From: Planctomycetota bacterium
GTDB lineage: Bacteria; Planctomycetota; UBA1135; UBA2386
Assembly (NCBI GenBank): GCA_016794485.1
Contig: JAEUHV010000503.1
Coordinates: 1-35,097, forward strand
Direction of reading: 5' to 3'
Length of the DNA: 35,097 nucleotides
Of the stretch, positions 29,703-35,097 are shown piece after piece (positions within the stretch are counted from its first letter, which is position 1; each line of letters begins with the position of its first letter). The translations under genes were made by a program, and so were the position numbers. The notes under the pieces were generated by a model. That model was not told the origin of the DNA. It did no database searches and saw nothing but the letters and a program-made list of their open reading frames with translations.

Positions 29703-32062
29703 GAACCTTCCTTGCCGTGTCGCTGCTGCTCGCGGTGGCGTCGTTGCCGGCCCAGCAGGCCGAACCCGAAGCGGGGCTCGTGGCGCTGCACCAGGCGTTG
29801 CTCGACGCGTCGACGGACGCGGTCGTGTTGAACGTCGCCGCGCACCCGGACGACGAATCGTCGCGCACCAACACGATCCTGCGCCGCAAGTACGGCATGC
29901 GCGTCGTGACCGCCTACACGACCTACGGCGACGGCGGCCAGAACGCGATCGGCCGCGAGATCGGGCCGGAACTGGCGGCGCTGCGCGTGCGCGAGACGCT
30001 GCGGGCGGCGGCGATGAGCGACGTCGAGGTGCGCTGGCTCGGCATGGAGGACTTCGGCTTCTCCAAGACGCTCGACGAGACGCGCGCGAAGTGGACCGAC
30101 GCGAAGCTGCTGGCGGCGATGCGCCAGGTCGTCGATGCGGTCGATCCCGACTTCGTGCTGACCAACCACTCGCTGACGCAGGGCCACGGGCACCACCGCG
30201 CGACGTTCTGGGCGATCGACACGGTGCTGCGCGAACGCGCGGCGCAGAAGCAGTTCGTGCCGGCGCTGCTGACGCGCGCCAAGGTCGACGAGGCGCAGTG
30301 GATCGTCGATCCGTCGGAGCTGGAGCCGGCGCGCGGCGAGACCTACGCCCGGCTCGCGCATCGCGCGTGGACGCAGCACGTGACCCAAGGGCCGTGGGGG
30401 CCGCACGACCCGCTGCAGGTGGGCAAGGACTTCTGGAAGGTCGTCAACGACGACGTGCGCACGATCGGCGCGATCGACGGGGTGCCGCCGGCGATGCCGT
30501 GGTTGTGGGTGCGGCCGGGATTGGCGTGGGGGCCGCGGTTGCCAGAGGGTGCGCGCCAAATGGACCCGCCCGGCCTGCAGAAGGCGCTGCACGCGATCGT
30601 CGCCGCCAACCCCCATGTGGTCGACCTGCAGTCCACCGACGGAGGCGAACTCCGGCGGGTCCACCTGGCCGGTCGCTACCGCGAGGCTCTCGACCGGGCC
30701 TTGCTGGCGTTGTCGAACGTGCGCGTCGAATCCTGGTTGGCGCGCGACGAGATCGCGTTCGGCAGCGACGGCATCGCGCACGTCGTCGTGCAGGGCGTCG
30801 ACAAGGTGAACGACGCCGCGGTGCGCTGCGCCGATCGGGTCGGGACACCGATCACCGCCGCGGTGCGCACGATGGTGTTCGACGGGGTGCCGGTGTCGCC
30901 GGCGATGCCGCTGCCGGGATTGCCGACGGATCCCGCGCCCCAGCAGGCGGCAGCACCGCAGGCCGCGGGACCGGCTGGCCGCTTCACCGTACCGTTCGCG
31001 TGTGCGCCGATCGTCGACGGCCCAGAGCCTCGTTCGGTCGTGGTGGACGTCGCGTTCACGCTCGACGGACACCCGCTCCGCGTGCGCAAGGAGTTCCACT
31101 ACACCCCAGTGCCGCCGGTGACGCTCACTTGGGACCGCGAAGTGCTGATGGTGCCGAAGGGCAAGAAGGTCGAGCGCGTGCTGAGCGTCGCGGTGCGCTG
31201 CATCCGCGACGAGGACACCAACACCGCGGTCGCGCTGTCGATGGGGCCCGGCATCACCGCGGAGACGATCCCGGGTCGACTCGCGTTGGCGAAGGGCGAT
31301 GCCGAGACGCGAGTCCTGGTGCGCGCGACGATCGACGCGAACGAACTGCTCGCGGATGCGGCGCTGACGTTCCGGTTCCAGGGAGCCCTGGCGGCGCTGC
31401 CGGTGCGGGTCGTCGACGTGACCGTGCCCGAAGGCGGGCGCATCGGCCTCGTGCGCGGACCCGACGACACCACCGAGAAGGCGCTCGGCGACCTCGGCGT
31501 GCCGTTTTCGGTGCTCGACCGCGACGCCCTGCTGCTGGCGCACCTCGACGACTACGCGACGATCCTGCTCGACATCCGCGCCTACCACCATCGCCCCGAG
31601 CTGGCCGAGATGCGCGACCGCCTGCTCGCGTACTGCCGCGGCGGCGGCCGCATCGTCGCGATGTACCACAAGCCCGGCGAGTGGAACGAGCGCACCGGCC
31701 GGCCGCTGCTGGCGCCGTTCCCGCTGACGATCGGCGACGAACGCTGCACCGAGGAGCACACCGGCGTGACGTTCCTGCAGCCCGGACACGCGCTGCTGAC
31801 GAAGCCGCACGCGCTGGCCGCCGGCGACTTCGCCGGGTGGGTGCAGGAGCGCGGCCTCAACTTCCCGAAGGCGTGGGATCCGGCGTGGGTGCCGCTGCTG
31901 GCGATGCAGGACCAGGCCGATGCGAAGGCGCACGAAGGGGCGCTGCTGCACACCCAGTACGGCCAGGGCGACTTCGTCTATTGCTCGCTCGCGCTCTACC
32001 GCCAGCTGCGCGTCGGCAACGTCGGGGCGTCTCGGCTGCTCGTGAACCTGCTGGCGCGCTGA
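29699..32062 (+). CDS. Secreted PIG-L/LmbE-type deacetylase-like protein with C-terminal GATase-like domain
   Basis: This 787-residue exported protein starts at GTG 29699 and has a signal peptide (LLLAVASLPAQQ). The N-terminal PIG-L/LmbE domain (about 40-300) shows the metal-binding AHPDDE (48-53) and the distal HGHH (163-166), the usual zinc ligands of GlcNAc-deacetylases. A long middle part (about 330-600) is beta-rich. The C-terminal about 170 residues have YATILLDIRAYHHRPELAEM and a GGGRIVAMYHKPGEW, which resemble a class-I glutamine-amidotransferase or ThuA-like fold, at moderate confidence. The likely substrate is an acetylated amino sugar or other extracytoplasmic glycan. It overlaps the aminotransferase by 4 bp and the ADH gene starts 24 bp later. 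Confidence 0.88.
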   Translation: MRTFLAVSLLLAVASLPAQQAEPEAGLVALHQALLDASTDAVVLNVAAHPDDESSRTNTILRRKYGMRVVTAYTTYGDGGQNAIGREIGPELAALRVRETLRAAAMSDVEVRWLGMEDFGFSKTLDETRAKWTDAKLLAAMRQVVDAVDPDFVLTNHSLTQGHGHHRATFWAIDTVLRERAAQKQFVPALLTRAKVDEAQWIVDPSELEPARGETYARLAHRAWTQHVTQGPWGPHDPLQVGKDFWKVVNDDVRTIGAIDGVPPAMPWLWVRPGLAWGPRLPEGARQMDPPGLQKALHAIVAANPHVVDLQSTDGGELRRVHLAGRYREALDRALLALSNVRVESWLARDEIAFGSDGIAHVVVQGVDKVNDAAVRCADRVGTPITAAVRTMVFDGVPVSPAMPLPGLPTDPAPQQAAAPQAAGPAGRFTVPFACAPIVDGPEPRSVVVDVAFTLDGHPLRVRKEFHYTPVPPVTLTWDREVLMVPKGKKVERVLSVAVRCIRDEDTNTAVALSMGPGITAETIPGRLALAKGDAETRVLVRATIDANELLADAALTFRFQGALAALPVRVVDVTVPEGGRIGLVRGPDDTTEKALGDLGVPFSVLDRDALLLAHLDDYATILLDIRAYHHRPELAEMRDRLLAYCRGGGRIVAMYHKPGEWNERTGRPLLAPFPLTIGDERCTEEHTGVTFLQPGHALLTKPHALAAGDFAGWVQERGLNFPKAWDPAWVPLLAMQDQADAKAHEGALLHTQYGQGDFVYCSLALYRQLRVGNVGASRLLVNLLAR

Positions 32063-32086
32063 CCTGCGGCGCCGTTCGATGCGGCG

Positions 32087-33172
32087 ATGGCGCACGCCAC
32101 CGCCGCGGTCTTCCCCGCTCCCGATCGTCCGGTCGAACTGCGCGAGTTCCCGCTGCCCGAACTGCAGCCCGGCGAGGCGCTGCTGCGCGTCGACTGCAGC
32201 GAGGTGTGCGGCACCGACGTGCACTTGCACCACGGCAAGCTCGCGGGCGTGCCGTACCCGCTGATTCCCGGCCACGTCACGGCCGGCACGCTGGCGGCGG
32301 TGCGCGGCGACATGCGCGACGTGCACGGCACGCCGCTGGCCGAAGGCGACGTGGTGACGTTCCTCGACGTGCACCGCACCTGCCATCGCTGTTGGTACTG
32401 CCTCGTCGCCAAGGCGAGCACGCGCTGTCCCGAGCGCAAGGTCTACGGCATCACCTACGGCGCCGCGGACGGACTGCTGGGCGGCTGGGCCGACACGCTG
32501 CACCTGCTCGCCGGCACGCGCGTCATCAAGCTGGCTGGCACGCCGCGCGACTTCCTGCGCGGTGGTTGTGCGCTGCCGACGGCGCTGCACGGGCTCGAAC
32601 GCGCGAACGTCGGCCTCGGCGATGCCGTGCTCGTGCTCGGCATCGGTCCAGTCGGGTTGTCGTGCATCGCGTTGGCGCGCCTCGCCGGGGCGGGCACGGT
32701 CCTCGCGATCGGCGCTCCTTCGGTTCGGGCTGCGGCGGCGCGGGCGATGGGGGCAGACGCCGTGCTCGACCTCGCGACGCCGCCGGCAGAGCGCGAAGCG
32801 TGGGTGCGCGCGCAGACGGGCGGCAGAGGTGCCGACGTCGTGATCGAGGCCGCGGGTGCACCGGCGGCGGTGGTGCAGGCGATGCGCTGCGCGCGCGACG
32901 CGGGGCGCGTCGTCGTGCTCGGCCAGTACACCGACCACGGCGAGGTGCCGTTCTCGCCGCACGCGGACCTCAACAAGAAGCACCTCGACGTGCGCGGCTG
33001 CTGGGGCAGCGACTACTCGCATTTCCACCGTGCGGTGCAGGTCGCCGGCCATGCACGGCTCGGCGCGCCGTGGCGTTCGCTGCCGGTGCGCGAGTATCGA
33101 TTGGCCGACGTCGGGCAGGCCCTGGCGGCGGTCGAACGCGGCGAGATCGTGAAGGCCCTCGTGCTGCCGTAG
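32087..33172 (+). CDS. Zinc-type medium-chain dehydrogenase with altered GHE motif
   Basis: This is a 361-residue cytoplasmic MDR-superfamily NAD(P)-dependent alcohol dehydrogenase. Catalytic-zinc candidates are C41 (VCGTDVH), H63 (IPGHVTAG) and C161 (GGCALPTAL). The conserved Glu of GHE is Val (V64). The structural zinc loop is present at C99, C102, C105 and C114. The Rossmann motif VLGIGPVG (183-190) follows, and the sequence ends in NKKHLDVRGCWGSDYSHF. The LLGGWADTLHLLAGTRV segment resembles proteins sometimes annotated as phosphonate-associated alcohol dehydrogenases, but nothing here proves a substrate. It is the third gene of the aminotransferase operon. It ends 3 bp from the convergent stop of the gene at 33176, leaving no terminator space. 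Confidence 0.88.
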   Translation: MAHATAAVFPAPDRPVELREFPLPELQPGEALLRVDCSEVCGTDVHLHHGKLAGVPYPLIPGHVTAGTLAAVRGDMRDVHGTPLAEGDVVTFLDVHRTCHRCWYCLVAKASTRCPERKVYGITYGAADGLLGGWADTLHLLAGTRVIKLAGTPRDFLRGGCALPTALHGLERANVGLGDAVLVLGIGPVGLSCIALARLAGAGTVLAIGAPSVRAAAARAMGADAVLDLATPPAEREAWVRAQTGGRGADVVIEAAGAPAAVVQAMRCARDAGRVVVLGQYTDHGEVPFSPHADLNKKHLDVRGCWGSDYSHFHRAVQVAGHARLGAPWRSLPVREYRLADVGQALAAVERGEIVKALVLP

Positions 33173-33175
33173 CGG

Positions 33176-33934
33176 TCAGCGTCGCTCGCCCGTGCGCGCG
33201 AGTTCGGCCCGGATGGCGGCGAGCTCCGCTTCGAGTTGGGCGACGCGCGTCTGGAGCGCCTCCATCTCCGAGGGCGGAACATGGCGCGGTCGATGCTGGG
33301 CGTCGACGAGCAGGGCGAATTGGATGACCGGCACGACCTGGTCGCGGAAGCCGTGCAGCACGAGCCAGCGCGGGTCGCTCGCCGACGCGGTCGGCATGCC
33401 GGGTTGCCACATGCCCTGCAGCGAGAACTGCGCGCGCAGGCCACTGGCGACCTGCTGCGCGTCGACGAACTGCAACGGCACCGCGACCATGGCGAGTTCG
33501 CGCAGGCGCGGCCGCCGCAGCACCTCGTCGACCGTGCGCCACGGGATGTTCGCCGCCGCGGCTTGCGGGTCCTTTGCCAATGACACGATCTGGTGCAGCC
33601 CACGCAGTTCGTCGACCGGCAACACGACGAAGCCTCGCGCCGAGAGCAGTGCGTAGAGCAGTTCTTCGCTGCCGAGTGCGTCGAGTGCGATCGTGCGCTG
33701 CAGCCGGAAGCCCTCGGCTTTCTCGAGAGCCGAGAAGTCGTAGAGGTAGTTGCGGCACAGGAAGCCGGCGACCGCCTCGACCAGGTCGGTGACCGCGAAC
33801 TCGCCGGCGGCGAGCGTCAGTCCGTCCTTGGTCGCGACGATCGGGCCGTGCGCCGCGGTGGCGAGCACCAGCGGAGTCTGCGCGGCGGTGCCCGCCGCGA
33901 TGGCGAGCAACACGAACGGGGTGAGGCAGCGCAC
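33176..33934 (-). CDS. Exported secretin N-domain-like protein, paralog A
   Basis: This 252-residue exported protein starts at GTG 33934 (signal peptide 1-19, LLAIAAGTAAQ). It resembles the N0/N1-type domains of secretins. LTLAAGEFAVTDLVEAVAGF and EELLYALLSARGFVVLPVDE match the 'small peptidoglycan or cargo-binding' alpha/beta pattern, followed by RTVDEVLRRPRL and AVPLQFVDAQQVASGLRAQF. It has no secretin beta-barrel. A coiled coil (about 223-245) ends the protein. It aligns with the gene next door, for example in the RTVxEVLxRPxL and GFxDQVV segments, so the two are paralogs. Seven base pairs separate them. The role is unknown; a periplasmic adapter is possible. Confidence 0.8.
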   Translation of the reverse strand: MRCLTPFVLLAIAAGTAAQTPLVLATAAHGPIVATKDGLTLAAGEFAVTDLVEAVAGFLCRNYLYDFSALEKAEGFRLQRTIALDALGSEELLYALLSARGFVVLPVDELRGLHQIVSLAKDPQAAAANIPWRTVDEVLRRPRLRELAMVAVPLQFVDAQQVASGLRAQFSLQGMWQPGMPTASASDPRWLVLHGFRDQVVPVIQFALLVDAQHRPRHVPPSEMEALQTRVAQLEAELAAIRAELARTGERR

Positions 33935-33941
33935 CGCAGCC

Positions 33942-34682
33942 TCACTTGGGCGCGTTCTTCGGAGCGGCACCACCGAGCTTGTCCTCGAGGGCCTTCACCC
34001 GATTCATCAGGTCGCCCAGCAGTTCTTCGGTGCTCGGCGCGAGCTTCGGCGGCGGGATGTCGCATTCGCGCACGAGCCGGATCGCCTGCACGACCTGGTC
34101 CTGGAAGCCGCTGATCAGCATGGCCGAGTTGTTGCCGACGTTGCCGATCGTCAGCGACGGGCCGGGGCCACCGGTCGACGCGAAGAACGGCCGCAGCGCG
34201 TTCGTGGCGATCGTCGCGTTGATGTGCTGCAGCGCCACCGTGACGGTGACCGGGACCTTGAGGTTGGGCCGGGCCAGCACCTGCTCGACGGTGCGGTGTT
34301 GCGCGCGCGTGGTCACTTCGCGGCCGCGTGGGCCGTACATCGACACCACCTCGAACATGCCGCCATCGTCGAGCTGGATCACCGCGAAGCCGCTGCGGTA
34401 GAGCAGCGACGTCATCACTTCTTCGCAGCCGGCCTGGTCGGTCTCGATCTTCTGTTGCAGACGCACGACGAGCGCGCCGGGGCCGCCGGCGCCCTGCATC
34501 TCGGTGGCGTTCATCAGGATGTTGCGGCCCAGGTAGCCCGCGCAGCGGTCGACCAGCGCCGGCAGCTGGACCTCGCCGGCTTCGAGCACGAACGGGGCCT
34601 TGGGCGCTTCCTTCTGGCCCTGTTGGGCGATGCACGAAGGCGAGCAGGCGAGCAGCGAGAGCAGGAGTGTGGCGGTGCGCAT
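33942..34682 (-). CDS. Exported secretin N-domain-like protein, paralog B
   Basis: This 246-residue exported protein has a Shine-Dalgarno-like GAGGAA before ATG 34682 and a signal peptide (1-20, SCIAQ). VLEAGEVQLPALVDRCAGYL and CEEVMTSLLYRSGFAVIQLD resemble a secretin N0-type domain. RTVEQVLARPNL, ALQHINATIATNALRPFF and the end GFQDQVVQAIRLVRECD parallel its neighbour. A C-terminal helix (EELLGDLMNRVKALEDKL) may form a coiled coil. There is no outer-membrane barrel. It is the first gene of the pair with 33176 and diverges from the partial lipoprotein at 34760. Confidence 0.8.
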   Translation of the reverse strand: MRTATLLLSLLACSPSCIAQQGQKEAPKAPFVLEAGEVQLPALVDRCAGYLGRNILMNATEMQGAGGPGALVVRLQQKIETDQAGCEEVMTSLLYRSGFAVIQLDDGGMFEVVSMYGPRGREVTTRAQHRTVEQVLARPNLKVPVTVTVALQHINATIATNALRPFFASTGGPGPSLTIGNVGNNSAMLISGFQDQVVQAIRLVRECDIPPPKLAPSTEELLGDLMNRVKALEDKLGGAAPKNAPK

Positions 34683-34759
34683 TGGGTTCCTCGTGGCGGC
34701 GTCGGACGGGCCGCCGGTCCCCTTCTTCCCCGGGGCGGCTCGGCGGCTACGTTCCGTGG

Positions 34760-35097
34760 GTGTTCCCGCGCCTTGCCGTCGCCGCCGCCGTCGCGATGTT
34801 CGCCGCATGTTCGGTGTCGCCGCCCGGGCGGGGCGCCGCCGTGGATCCGGCCCGGCACCTGCACGGCCACAACGACTACCTGCAACCCGTGCCGCTGGCG
34901 AAGGCGCTCGAACTCGGCCTCGGCAGCGTCGAAGCGGACGTCTTCCTGGTTGACGGCGAATTGCGCGTGGGGCACGAGCGTTGGCAGCTCCGCCCCGGCC
35001 GCACGTTGCGTTCGCTCTACCTCGAACCGCTGCAGCGCCACGTCGCAGCGAACGGTGGGCAGGTACACGCCGGTCCCGGGCCTCGGTTCGTCCTGCT
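34760..35097 (+). CDS. Partial lipoprotein, PI-PLC/GDPD-like superfamily
   Basis: The frame starts at GTG 34760 and leaves the window at the right edge after 112 codons. The N-terminus is a lipoprotein signal: MFPRLAVAAAVAMFAAC, lipobox MFAAC, Cys at residue 17. The mature start has HGHNDYLQPVPLAKALELGL, then SVEADVFLVDGELRVGHE. This is the H-N-D-Y ... E-A-D-V ... G-H pattern of PI-specific phospholipase C-like and glycerophosphodiester-phosphodiesterase-like TIM barrels, closest to AIM6-like bacterial proteins. It probably acts on an outside phosphodiester. The rest is missing, so activity cannot be judged. GTG 34760 is chosen because it opens the lipobox frame; TACGTT at 34748-34753 could be a -10 just before it. 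Confidence 0.75.
   Translation, partial: MFPRLAVAAAVAMFAACSVSPPGRGAAVDPARHLHGHNDYLQPVPLAKALELGLGSVEADVFLVDGELRVGHERWQLRPGRTLRSLYLEPLQRHVAANGGQVHAGPGPRFVL

Noticed and set aside
29507..33052. 1181-residue minus-strand open frame opposite the aminotransferase operon
   Set aside because: It spans three genes with clear motifs and overlaps on the plus strand, and has an unnatural Arg/His-rich composition.
1..35097. CRISPR array, tRNA or rRNA
   Set aside because: No regularly spaced repeats, no cloverleaf-like segments and no conserved rRNA stretches were seen by eye. A tRNAscan/Infernal run would be needed to exclude small RNAs.

Overview
The window is about 35.1 kb of high-GC (roughly 70%) bacterial chromosome. 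It holds 26 protein-coding genes that I can support. I see no rRNA, tRNA, CRISPR array, insertion sequence or intact mobile element. The content points to a planctomycete. There are many secreted proteins and lipoproteins of unknown function, a Ser/Thr kinase with a transmembrane helix and TPR-like C-terminus, a VWA plus HEAT-repeat secreted protein, and a secreted protein ending in a Gly/Pro-rich C-terminal module of a type I associate with planctomycete secretomes. Squalene is made by the three-enzyme HpnCDE route. The phylum call is an inference from gene content, not from a marker gene.

Layout. 1-5736 (minus strand) is a compact run: a DUF669-like protein with an SSB-like tail, a DUF4388 protein with an Ala/Pro linker, NAD-dependent DNA ligase LigA, a 33-residue membrane peptide, an APH/P-loop kinase fusion, and a partial unknown protein leaving the window. 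The last four are tightly packed, three of the junctions being 4-bp stop/start overlaps. 5874-8970 (plus) is hpnC-hpnD-hpnE with two 4-bp overlaps. 8967-13590 (minus) holds an Rpn-family PD-(D/E)XK nuclease, an internally duplicated unknown protein, a VWA/HEAT protein and a lipoprotein. 13812-20499 (plus) holds the kinase, a secreted degenerate gluzincin-like protein, a secreted two-domain beta protein and a small membrane protein.

20519-25779 (minus) holds a secreted serpin and a 1303-residue lipoprotein. 25780-26213 is the only gap above 300 bp. 26214-27098 (minus) is a TIGR01777-type NAD(P)-binding protein. 27179-33172 (plus) holds a secreted alpha/alpha-toroid protein, then an apparent operon of a PLP aminotransferase, a secreted PIG-L/LmbE-type hydrolase and a zinc-type dehydrogenase. 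33176-34682 (minus) is a pair of paralogous exported proteins resembling secretin N-domains. 34760 to the end is a partial lipoprotein of the PI-PLC/GDPD-like superfamily.

How the genes work together. HpnC, HpnD and HpnE together should turn farnesyl diphosphate into squalene; no squalene-hopene cyclase lies in the window. LigA, the DUF669-like protein and possibly the DUF4388 protein may share a DNA-maintenance context. Much of the rest faces the envelope or the outside. The strongest candidates for something undescribed are the duplicated YGRA-motif protein (10076-10843), the secretin-N-like pair without a barrel (33176-34682), and the exported gluzincin-like protein that has lost its HExxH glutamate (16610-18103).
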